A stretch of DNA of 64,000 nt. Source: AP-15 sp963698995 (GTDB lineage: Bacteria; Pseudomonadota; Alphaproteobacteria; ATCC43930; CGMCC-115725). Location of the stretch: assembly GCA_963698995.1 (NCBI GenBank), contig CAVOTD010000091.1, positions 1 through 64,000 on the forward strand, in the 5' to 3' direction. Shown piece by piece: positions 11,001 through 21,390 of the stretch (position 1 is the stretch's first letter; each line of letters opens with the position of its first letter). The notes below the pieces were generated by a model. That model did not search any database and had not been told where the DNA came from. It was given only the letters and a program-made list of their open reading frames with translations. A program made the position numbers and the translations under genes.

Positions 11001-11292
11001 ATCCAGGCCTGCCTGCTGCGCTTCCGCCCGATCATGATGACCACGATGGCGGCGCTGCTCGGCGGCCGTGCCGCTGGCGCTCGGCACGCGGCACCGGCTC
11101 GGAGCTGCGCCGGCCGCTGGGCATCACCATCGTCGGCGGCCTGCTCGTCAGCCAGGTGCTGACGCTCTACACCACGCCGGTCATCTATCTCTTCTTCGAC
11201 CGCCTGGCGCAGCGATTCTCGCGGCCGACCGCGCAGCGGCGACCGGCGCCGGCCGCCGAGCCGGAGCCGCTGCCGGCGGAGCTGGCGCATGA
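8041..11292 (+). CDS. RND efflux inner-membrane pump, first copy (MdtB-like)
   Basis: The start is GTG 8041 (VSPSRPFILRPVATSLLMA). Pump landmarks include ALPEVDYPTIQV, SSVTAPLERQFGQVPG, the TM4 proton-relay segment STGFVVDDAIVMIENI near 9240-9290, FREFAVTLSVTILVS, VPKGFFPVQDTG and VYIVLGVLYESYIHP. TM10 has GIVKKNAIMMIDFALE. The length corresponds to about 1,040-1,080 residues, normal for HAE1-type pumps. Frame changes are very dense; in 8390-9060 I could place eight or nine, nearly all single inserted bases. The stop TGA 11290-11292 overlaps the ATG of the next pump. It likely exports hydrophobic compounds; the substrate is unknown. Confidence 0.85.
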
Positions 11293-14200
11293 ACATCTCC
11301 GACGCCATTCATCCGACCGGCCGGTCGCCACCACGCTGCTGACCGTCGGCGATCGCGCTGGCCGGCGCGCGTCGCCTACCGGCTGCTGCCGGTCTCGCCG
11401 CTGCCGCAGGTCGACTTCCCGACCATCTCGGTCAGCGCCGTCGCTGCCCGGCGCCAGCCCGGAGACGATGGCCTCGTCCGTCGCGACGCCGCTCGAGCGC
11501 CAGTTCGGCCGCATCGCCGGCGTCACCGAGATGACCTCGTCGAGCTACGCTCGGCTCGCACCAGCATCACGCTGCAGTTCGATCTGAACCGCAACATCGA
11601 CGCGCGCGGCGCGCGACGTGCAGGCGGCCATCAACGCCGCGCGCGGCTACCTGCCCGCCAACCTGCCGAGCAATCCGACCTACCGCAAGGTCAATCCCGC
11701 CGACGCGCCGATCCTGATCCTCGCGCTGACCTCCGACGTGCTACGACCGCGGCCAGATGTACGACGCCGCCTCGACCGATCCTGGCGCAGAAGCTGTCGC
11801 AGGTCGACGGCGTCGGCCAGGTCATCGTCGGCGGCAGCTCGCTGCCGGCCGTGCGCGTCGAAGCTGAATCCGACGCAGCTCAACAAGCTACGGCATCGGC
11901 CTGGAGCACGTGCGCACCGTCGCTGGCGCGCGCCGAACGCCAACACGCCCAAGGGCCAGCTTTCCGACGGCAACACAGACGCTGGACGATCGGCGCCAAC
12001 GATCAGCTGTTCAAGGCCGAGCGACTACCAGCCGCTGATCGTCGCCTACCGCAACGGCGCGCGCGGTCCGGCTGTCCGACGTCGGCCGACGTCGATCGAT
12101 TCGGTCGAGGACATCCGCAACGCGGGCTACGCCAACGGCAAGCCCGTCGGTGCTGGTCATCATCTTCCGCCAGCCCGGCGCCAACATCATCGACACCGTC
12201 GACCGCATCACGGCCGCGCTGCCGTCAGCTGCAGGCCTCCATCCCGCCGGCGATCGACCTCGACGATCGCCATGGACCGCACCACCACCATCCGCGCCTC
12301 GGTGCACGACGTCGAGCGCACGCTGCTCATCTCGGTCGCGCTGGTGATCCTGGTGGTCTTCGTCTTCCTGCGCAACGTGCGCGCCACCTTCATTCCCAGC
12401 GTCGCCGTGCCGGTCTCGCTGATCGGCACCTTCGGCGTGATGTATCTGTTCGGCTACAGCCTCGACAACCTGTCGCTGATGGCGCTGACCATCTCCACCG
12501 GCTTCGTGGTGGACGACGCCATCGTGGTGATCGAGAACATCACGCGCTATCTCGAAGCAGGGCATGCCGCCGTTCGCAGGCCGCGCTGCAAGGGCGCGCA
12601 GGAGATCGGCTTCACCGTGCTCTCGATGAGCATCTCGCTGATCGCGGTCTTCATCCCGCATCCTGCTGATGGGCGGCATCGTCGGCCGCCTGTTCCGCGA
12701 GTTCGCCGTCACGCTCTCGGTCGCCATCTGCGTCTCGCTGGTCGTCTCGCTGACCACCACGCCGATGATGTGCGCGCACGCTGCTCAAGCCGCACGAGCA
12801 GAGCGAAGCACGGCCGGCTCTACCGCGCGAGCGAGCGGGTCTTCGACTGGATGCTCGACCGGCTACGAGCGCACGCTTGCGCTGGGTGCTGCGCCACCAG
12901 CCGCTCACGCTGCTGGTCGCTGCTCGTGCACGATCGGCGCTGACCGTCTACCTGTATCATCATCGTGCCCAAGGGATTCTTCCCGCAGCAGGACACCGGC
13001 CGCCTGATCGGCGGCATCGTCAGGCCGACCAGGACATCTCGTTCCAGGCGATGGACGAACGATCTGACGCAGTTCGTCGACATCGTCAAGCAGCGATCCG
13101 GCCGTCGACACCGTGATCGCCTTCACCGGCGGCGGCAGCGGCGCACGACCAACACCGGCGCGCATGTTCATCGCGCTGAAGCCGCTGAGCGAGCGCGAAG
13201 ATCAGCGCCGACCAGGTCATCGCCCGCCTGCGCCCGAAGCTGGCCGCAGATCCCGGGCGCCACGCTGTTCCTGCAGGCGGTCGCAGGACCTGCGCATCGG
13301 CGGCCGGCCGAGCAACGCGCAGTATCAGTACACCCTGCAGGGCGACAACCTCGACGACCTGAACGACTGGGCGCCGAAGCTGCTGCAGCAGCTGCAGACG
13401 CTGCCCGAGCTTCGCCGACGTCAACAGCGACCAGCAGAACAGCGGCCTGCGAGCCAACGCTGGTCATCGACCGCGACACCGCCGCGCGCCTCGGCATCAC
13501 GCCGCAGCTGATCGACAACACGCTCTACGACGCGTTCGGCCAGCGGCAGGTCTCGACCATGTACACGCCGCTCAACCAGTACCACGTGGTGATGGAAGTC
13601 GGCGCCGCAGTTCTGGCAGAACCCCGACGTCGCTCAAGCAGCATCTACGTGCAGCGCCACCGAGCGGCGGCAGGTTCCGCTCAGCGCCATTCACGCACTT
13701 ACGCGCCGACGACCGCGCCGCTGGCGGTGAATCACCAGGGCCAGTTTCCCGTCCGTGACCATCTCGTTCAACCTGCGCGCCGGGCGTCGCGCTGGGCGAC
13801 GCCGTCGACCGCGATCAAGCGGCCGCGGCGCAGAGATCGGCCTGCCGGCCACCATCCACGGCAGTCTTCGCGGGCACCGCGCAGGCCTTCCAGGACTCGC
13901 TCGCGCAGCGAGCCGCTCCTGATCGCCGCCGCGCTGGTCGCCGTCTACATCGTGCTGGGCATGCTCTACGAGAGCTACATCCATCCGATCACGATTCTCT
14001 CGACGCTGCCCTCGGCCGGCGTCGGCGCGCTGCTGGCGCTGCTGCTCTTCCACACCGACCTGAGCGTCATCGCGCATGATCGGCATCATTCTGCTGATCG
14101 GCATCGTGAAGAAGAACGCGATCATGATGATCGACTTCGCGCTCGCGGCCGAGCGCAACGAGGGCAAGACGCCGCAGCGACGCCATCTATCGAGGCCTGC

Positions 14201-14459
14201 CTGCTGCGCTTCCGGCCGATCATGATGACCACCATGGCCGCGCTGCTCGGCGCGCTGCCGCTGGCGCTCGGCACCGGCACCGGCTCCGAGCTGCGCCGGC
14301 CGCTCGGCATCACCATCGTCGGCGGCCTGATCGTCAGCCAGATGCTGACGCTCTACACGACGCCGGTGGTCTATCTCTACCTCGACCGCTTCCGTCTGTG
14401 GCGCGAGCAGCGCGGGCACCGGCGCGCGCGACCCGGTCGCGCAGCAGGCGCCAGGATGA
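11289..14459 (+). CDS. RND efflux inner-membrane pump, second copy (MdtC-like)
   Basis: This is the paralogue of the gene just upstream, which it follows with an ATGA overlap. It has LPQVDFPTISV, SSVATPLERQFGRIAG, the TM4 motif STGFVVDDAIVVIENIT near 12500-12550, IVPKGFFPQQDTG and VYIVLGMLYESYIHPI. TM10 reads GIVKKNAIMMIDFALA. Long stretches are nearly base-identical to the first pump (for example around 10,900 and 14,090), so this is a tandem duplication. Two different pumps in one operon is the MdtBC arrangement, which works as a heterotrimer. Many single-base frame changes occur. It ends at TGA 14457-14459. Confidence 0.85.
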
Positions 14460-14483
14460 ACGCCGCCTGCCCAAGGAACCGCC

Positions 14484-16139
14484 ATGGACAAGACGCGGTC
14501 GCTCACCCGTGTACGGCCGCACGACCGCAGCGGGCGTCGCGCGCCGGCCTGGCTCAGCCTGCCGGACGCTTGTCGGCGCTGCACTGTCCTTGCCCTGGCA
14601 GCCGCCGCCTCGCGGCCTGACCGGCGCCTGCGTCGTCGGGCCGCGCTACGAGCGGCCACACGGCCGCCCGCCGCCGCCGCCTACAAGGAGCCGACGCCGT
14701 CGACGCCGGCACGGTGGAAGGTCGGCCCAGCCGCAGGACGCCGATGCCCGCAGCGGCAAGTGGTGGGAGGTCTTCGAGCGATCCGGAGCTCAACGCGCTC
14801 GAGGAGCAGGTCCAACGTCTCCAACCAGACGATCGCAGCCGCCATGCGCAGTTTCGAGCGGCCCGCGCCATGGTCGGGAGGCGCGCGTCGCAGTTCTTCC
14901 CCACGGTGACCACGGCGCCTCGGTGACGACCGGACGCCAGCCGGCGTGCAGCAGCCGACCAACGGGCGACGGGTGCGGCACCGGCTCGCCGGCACGACGC
15001 GTCAACGCATCTACACGCTGCCGTTCGACGCCTCCTGGACGCCGACCTCTGGGGGCGGGTGCGCCGCACCGTCGAGGGCAACGTCGCCACCGCCCAGGCC
15101 AGCGCCGCCGACCTCGCGAACCAGCGCCTGAGCGCTGCAGGCCGAGCTGGCGGTCGACTACTTCCAGCTGCACGGCCAGGATCGCTCAAGGAGCTGCTCG
15201 ACGACGACGGTCAACGCCTACCGGCAGTCGCTCGAGCTGACGCACGCAACCGCTACGAGACCGGGATCGACTCGGAGAGGCGGTGGCGCAGGCGCAGACC
15301 CAGCTCGAGACGACCCACGCCCAGGCGATCGACGGTGGGCGTGCACGCGCGCCCAGCTCGAGCACGCCATCGCCGTGCTGGTGCGGCAGCCGCCGTCCGA
15401 GCTTCTCGCATCCCGCCAGGCGCCGCACACCGTGCAGCCGCCGGTGGTGCCGGTGGCGCTGCCCTCGAAGCTGCTCGAGCGGCGCCCCGACATCGCCGCC
15501 AACGAGCGGCGGATGGCGGCGGCCAACGCCCAGATCGGCGTCCCGCGTACTTCTCCGACGCTCTCGCTCACCGCCTCCGCCGGCTTCGAGAGCTACCGCC
15601 TCGCCGACCTCTTCAACTGGCCGAGCCGCTTCTGGTCGCTCGGCGCCTCCGCTGGCCGAGACCCTCTTCGACGCCGGGCTGCGCAAGGCGACGGTGACCA
15701 GTTCGGCCGCCGTGCGAAGACGGTCGCCAATTATCGTGCAGACCGCGCTGACCGCCTTCCAGCAGGTCGAGGACAATCTGGCTTCGGTGCGCCTGCTGGC
15801 GCAGGAGGTGCGCCAAGCAGGACGCCGCGGTCAAGTCCGCGCAGCGCCAGCTGACACGTCGCCACCGATCGCTACAAGCTCGGCATCGATCCCTACCTGA
15901 ACGTGATCACCGCCCAGGACGACGGTGTTCAGCAACCGCAGACCGCCCTCAACCTGCGCATCCAGGAGATGACCAGCTCCGTCCAGCTCATCGAAGCGCT
16001 GGGCGGCGGCTGGCAGGACACCCAGCTGCCCATGCCCCACCGACCTGGCCCTGGGCAAGCAGCCCAACGACCCCGCCGCCGCGGCCGGCAGCCGCCGGCG
16101 CCGGCACCGGGCGGCAACGGCACCTCCGGCAATCAGTAA
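14484..16139 (+). CDS. Outer-membrane efflux factor, NodT/OprM family
   Basis: It supplies the outer-membrane duct for the adaptor and pumps just upstream. The chosen ATG at 14484 follows AAGGA. The first coding stretch leads to a lipobox-like cysteine and GPRYERP, the typical NodT start. Coiled-coil and barrel motifs follow: LPFDASW near 15020, RYETGIDSE near 15250, PSKLLERRPDIAANERRMAA near 15465, NRQTALN near 15945, and the end region GGGWQDTQLP. The C-terminal tail is Pro/Ala-rich. It is about 545 residues with eight or more frame changes, all consistent with the error pattern of the pump genes. Confidence 0.82.
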
Positions 16140-16273
16140 GTATCCGCCGGCAGAGCCGGGGGGACTCCGACGGGAGCCAGCACTGCTAGATCTCATGCGC
16201 CAGTCGCATGCAAGAGGCGACTCGGCTGCCGCTTTGGCCCCCCACCGCTCGCTGCGTTTGAATGCGAATGTAA

Positions 16274-19200
16274 ATGACCAGAACCTGGCGCCTCCTGCTT
16301 GTCTTGCCACTGATGTTGATGTTTCGCGCGCGCTCCGTCGGAGCGAGTGAACCAGCCAAATCCACCTTGCCTCCGACATCGCCTATCGCCGAGGCCCAGC
16401 CCACCAGCGGACTGTTGGCATGTACTCCTGGACCCACCGTCCTGTGCCTCGATCGCGGGCGCTTTCAGGTGACGGTCACGTGGCAGGACTTTCAGCAACA
16501 AACAGGCCTTGGTGAAGTGGTTCCCGCCGGTGCAGACGACTCTGGCCTCTTCTGGTTTTTTGATTCCGACAACTGGGAAATGTTGGTCAAAATAATCGAC
16601 GGATGCGCTCTCAACCAGCGGTTCTGGGTGTTCGCTGCCGCCACCACCAACGTTGCCTACACGTTATCCGTGGCCGACACGGTGACCGGCACAACCAGGT
16701 CCTACCAGAACCTGCTCGGCACGTCGGCTCCTGCGATCACTGACACCAGCGCCTTCGCCACCTGTGACGCCTCGGCCAGGACAGACGGCGCGCCCGCCAC
16801 TCGGCACCAGGCTCCCGTGGAGAGCGCCAGGGATCGCCTTGTCCGCGCTGAGCATCTGCAGACGTTCGTTTCGCAGGCCACCTGTTCCGCGGGCCGCAAC
16901 GAGATGTGCCTCGCAGGCGGCCGGTTCAAGGTCGCCGTCAACTGGAAGGATTTCCAGGGCAACTCGGGCCAGGGCCAGGTCGTGCCGCTGGCATCCGACG
17001 ACTCCGGCCTGTTCTGGTTCTTCTATCCGTCCGACTGGGAAATGCTGGTCAAGATCGTCAACGGCTGTGATCTCAACCAACAGTTCTGGGTATTCGCCGC
17101 CGCGACCACGAACGTCCAGTACGAGCTGCAGGTAACGGACACGTTTACCGGCGAGGTGAAAACCTACGACAACGCACTCGGCACCTCGGCTGCGGCCGTC
17201 ACCGACACATCCGCCTGAGCGGCTGCGCTCTTGCCGGACCTCCTCAAATCGCCTTCACCAGCGACCGGTCGCTGGCTCTTGCAGCCCCAGGAGACGCAGC
17301 CTCCTTGGCGGTCCAAGTGCTTTCGGCCAGCGGCCAGGCCATTCCCGGCGCTGTGGTGACCTGGACCTCATCGGATGCCGGTCTCGTCACCGTCACGTCG
17401 TCAGGCCCGACAACGGCGGTGGTCAAGGCGGTCGCCTCGCCGCCCGCCTCGGCGGTCATTCGAGCCAACTACGGCGACGTCGAAGCTGATGCGCTGATCC
17501 TGTTGGCCACTCCCACGCCGAACACCGTCTTGCTGTCGAGCAGCGACGTGCTCGGCAATTCGAGTGTCACCGTCACCCTGAGGTCCACCTCACAGACGCG
17601 CTCAATCGTGGCCGGCGACGTCCTGGCAAGTGGCGATCGGTCAGGAGTCCTTGCGCGCGTGTCAACCGTTGTCACCTCGGACGGCCAGCAGGTCGTCCTC
17701 GGTGTGACACCGGCCAGTCTCGTAGAAGCCTTCAGCCAGCTCACCATGGGCCTGGCGGGCAGGTTAGCCACGCGGGGAAACATCTTCGCAGTCGCCAGGC
17801 GAGCTCCCCGGCCGGGAAGGTGCCGACAGGTCGAATCGTGGCCCAGGACTCGCTCGATCCCGCGTCATGCAAGGTCGACGGCAACCTGTCACCGCTGGTG
17901 ACCCTGACCGGCGCGTCGATCGAACAATCCACCAGCATTTCACCATTCATCACATGCAACGTGGCGCCGCAAGATTTGCCTGCTGGCATCGGCGAGATAA
18001 CGGACCTCTCGATCGGCGCTGTCGGTGAGGTCACCATCGGCGTGAATACCGGCTCATTGACCCTGGGTAGCGGCGTGACGGGGAGCATCGCCTGCTCCCG
18101 CTCGCCTGCAACCCTGCCGCTACCGGTATTTCCCTTTGGCATCTTCACCGCCACTCTCGACCTCACACCGACGCTCGGAGTGGAGGGCACGGCCAGCTTC
18201 AACACGCCCAGCCTTCGTATCAATGGACCGTCGGGCTCGCTGGGCGGCAGCATTACCGCCGGCGTCGCCTATACCAAGGGGCGAGGATGGGCGTCTGTCG
18301 GAGACGAGTCATGGAACGGCGCCCTCGCGCCGGCGTCCCTCGCTGCCGGCAATGGCGGCTTCAGCGCCCAGGTAGATGCTTATGCATCGCTCGCTTTCGG
18401 CCTTGGCGTGTACCTGGGAGAGCCCGGCACTATCTTCAGCACGCAACTGCTCGACGCCCCCTTTTTCGAAGTCAAGGGTTACGGCTACTTCGACATCGAT
18501 TTTCCCTTGCCACTCGACAGCACCGATCCGTCCTACACCGGGCCGGATTGGTCGCTGGCGTCGGCCTTTCGGGAGATCTGGAAGCTTCGATCGCCTCCGG
18601 CGCCCTGCACGACCTGCTGAACGTGATCGGCGTCAATACCGAGTTCGCGGGACCCTTGAGCTTGTTCGACCTGAAAACGCCTCTGCCGGGCAAGCTTCTA
18701 CCCGGTAACCGTCGCGGCGGCGCCTGACCAAGCGGATGTGTCGCTGGGCGACAGCTTCCAGCTCGGTCACCGCCAATCAGAACGTCGCGCCGGGCTCGGC
18801 GGTTTTCCTTGCCAGCTGCGACTCTGGACAACCTCAGCTGTCTCCCGTGGCACAAGGCGATGCACAAGGCCTCGCCGGAGCCGCCACCTGGACGCCAACG
18901 GTCGACGATATCGGTAGCCACCAGATCTTTGGGCGCCTGTGGAGCGTCGATGCGATCAGCCAGGTGGCTCCATACGCTTCCACCAATGCCGTAACCGTTG
19001 GAGTGCTCAACAGCAGTGCGCCGGCGCCGGTGATCACGGCCATCCTGCCGCATCCGGTACCTACGGTCGACGCGCAGCAGACTTTGACTGTGCAGGGCAG
19101 CGGCTTCGCGGCGGGGGCGACCGTGACGCTGGCAAACCTCACCACTGAATCCCCAGCCATCGTCGCGACGACAAACTTCGTGAGCAGCGGCCAGTTGACG

Positions 19201-20187
19201 CTTGGCGAGAACCTCGGACCCAACGATGCAACCTGGAGCGCCCAGGTTACGAATCCAGATGGGACGGTCGACACGTTCCTGATTTTCAGGTGCAGGGCTC
19301 GCCGTCGATCAGCAACGTCTCGCCCGCCACCATGCCAGCTTCTACCACCGCGCTGAACACCCTCACCGTGACCGGCAGCAACTTCTCGACCAGCGATGGG
19401 TACCTCCTGTTCATCGATCCCAACGGGCTCCAAGAGGTCGAGCACCGCCCATCCCGAACGCACCGTCTCGGCCACCTCGACGCAGTGGGTCTACGACGTC
19501 GACAACGGCGGCATCGCCGGAACCTGGCAGGTCCAGGTGGTCAACGCCGATGGGCAGGCGTCGAATACCGGCAGCTTCCTGGTGACGGCTCCGCCGCCGT
19601 CGATCAGCAACGTCTCACCCGCCACAATGCCCGCCTCCACCAGCGCGCCCCTCACCGTCACCGGCAGCAACTTCTCGACCAGCGGTGGATACCTCCTCTT
19701 CACGGATCCCTTCGGGCTTCAAAGCTCGAGCGCCTCCGATCCCGGCCGCATCGTCTCGGTCACCTCGACGCGATGGGTCTACGACCTCGACAACGGCGGC
19801 GAGGGTGGTTTCTGGTCGGTGCAGGTGGTCAACGCCGACGGGCAGGTGTCCGATTTCGGCACCTTCCTGGTAACCGGGTCGGGGCTACCGCCGTCGATCA
19901 GCAGCGTCTCACCTGCCACCGTACCCGCTTCCACGACCATTCGCTACACGCTTGTCATCACCGGCAGCAACTTCTCGATCGGTGGATACCTCCTGTTCAC
20001 CGACCCTGACGGGCTCGTGTCCACAAGCTCCTCCGGACTGGGGCTACGCGGTCAGCCCTACCGAGTGGCGGTACGGCCTCCTCGACAGCGGCACTGTCGG
20101 CACCTGGCAGGTCAAAGTCGTCAATTACGGCGGCCAGTCGTCCAATACCGCCACCTTCACCGTGATCCGTCGGCTCCGCCGCCGTAG
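16274..20187 (+). CDS. Large secreted multidomain repeat protein
   Basis: A signal peptide (MTRTWRLLLVLPLMLMFRAR) opens a protein of about 1,300 residues. Residues ~50-164 and ~204-314 are two copies of one domain, each with GRFxV, a DDSGLFWFF segment, WEMLVKI, GC, NxxFWVFAAATTNV and a TDT end. After a lost base near 17214 (the local TGA is an artefact) come a Big-like Ig domain (~17260-17500), a beta-rich region (17820-18620) and four IPT/TIG-like repeats. The repeats centre on SPATMPAST, TVTGSNFST and YLLFTDP (~19040-20187). Frame changes lie near 17810, 18590, 18710, 19290, 19435, 20035 and 20170. The TAG at 20185-20187 fits the end TVIPSAPPP. It is probably a cell-surface or secreted binding protein. 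The first domain is not one I can name. Confidence 0.7.
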
Positions 20188-20262
20188 ATCAGCACCGTCT
20201 CGGCATTGCAGGCGGCTCCGAGTGCGGGAACGAAGGCCCGGCGCCGCGCGGTCGGGTTCGGG

Positions 20263-21317
20263 CTACGCTTGCAGGTTGGCGAGCAGGCCGGCGAGACCGT
20301 TCTTGACGACCTGCACCTGGGTGGCACGGGAGCGGCCGCGCACCAGGTTGCCGGCGTCGCCGGTCCAGCGCAGGGTGCGCAGGCGCTGGCGGTGCTCGGC
20401 CAGGCGACGGTCGGCTTCGGCGCGGCGTTTGGCGTGTCGCGGGCGCGCCAGGCGCGCGGCGATGTCTGGCAGGGCGGCGGTCGTTTCGCAGACCAGCAGG
20501 GCGTCGCAACCGGCGGCAAACGCCGCTTCGGCGCGCGTCGGCAGGTCGCCCTGCGACGCCAGGGCTTGCATCTCCAGGTCGTCGCTCAGCACCAGGCCGT
20601 CAAAGGCCAGCTGGGCGCGCAGCAGATCGCCGATGATCTCTGGAGAAAGGCTGGCAGGGCGCTGTCTGGTGTCCAAAGCGGGATACACCGCGTGGCCGAC
20701 CATGACCGCGCCGGTGACCGGCAGCAGGGCTTCGAATGGGCGCAGATCGGCATCCAGCGCCTGGCGGCTGAGGTTCACCACCGACGTCTGGTGATGGGTG
20801 TCCGCGGTGGCGCCGCCCAGGCCAGGAAAGTGCTTGAGGCAACCGCCCACGCCGCTGCTCTGCAGGCCGCGCAGGAAGGCGCGGGCGCGTTGCAGCACGG
20901 CCGGCACCCGTCCGCCCAGGTAGCGGCCGTCGAGGGCGTTGTCGCGCTCGCCGTAGTCGAGGTCGACCACCGGCGCAAAGTCGAGGTCGATGTCGAACAG
21001 GCGCAGGGCTTGGGCGATCCAGTGCCCCGCCAGGTTGGACGCCGCCGGCGGATGGCGGGCGAGGAGCGAGGCGCCTGGAGCCGGCCCCACCACTGCCTTC
21101 AGCCGATCGACGCGGCCGCCTTCCCGCATCGATCGCGATGACCGCGCCGGGAACGCTGCGGCGCAGCTCTCCCACCAGGTCGGTCAGCTGCTCGGCGGAT
21201 TCAATGTTGCGGGCGAACAGCACGATGCCGCCCGGAGACCGCACTCAGCAGCTTCGCTGTGGCGCGGTCGAGGTGACCACCTGGAATGCCAGCAAACAGG
21301 AAACGCCCTGGGTTCAT
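20263..21317 (-). CDS. nagZ: Beta-N-acetylhexosaminidase, GH3 family (NagZ)
   Basis: It releases N-acetylglucosamine from 1,6-anhydro-muropeptides in cell-wall recycling. The ATG at 21317 gives MNPGRFLFAGIPGGHLDRAT. A base is missing near 21238, after which SPGGIVLFARNIESAEQL, FAPVVDLDYGERDNA and the family signature KHFPGLG (~20,830) follow. The flexible-loop catalytic pair region DTHHQTS and the nucleophile region LSDDLEMQAL are intact. The length of about 350 residues is normal. It ends LLANLQA at TAG 20263-20265. It is convergent with the secreted protein and downstream of mutS on the same strand. Confidence 0.88.
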
Positions 21318-21390
21318 CCGACTCTTGATTGTAAACGAACACGCAACACGACTGCAGCCCGGCAGCGGTTGCAAATGGCAGAACCGGTGT

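Noticed and set aside
8041..14459. Programmed frameshifting in the RND pump genes
   Set aside because: There are too many shifts, at no consistent slippery site, and each is repaired by removing a single base.
19040..20187. CRISPR-like array in the repeated region
   Set aside because: The repeats are coding, about 280 bases apart, and translate to IPT/TIG-like domains.
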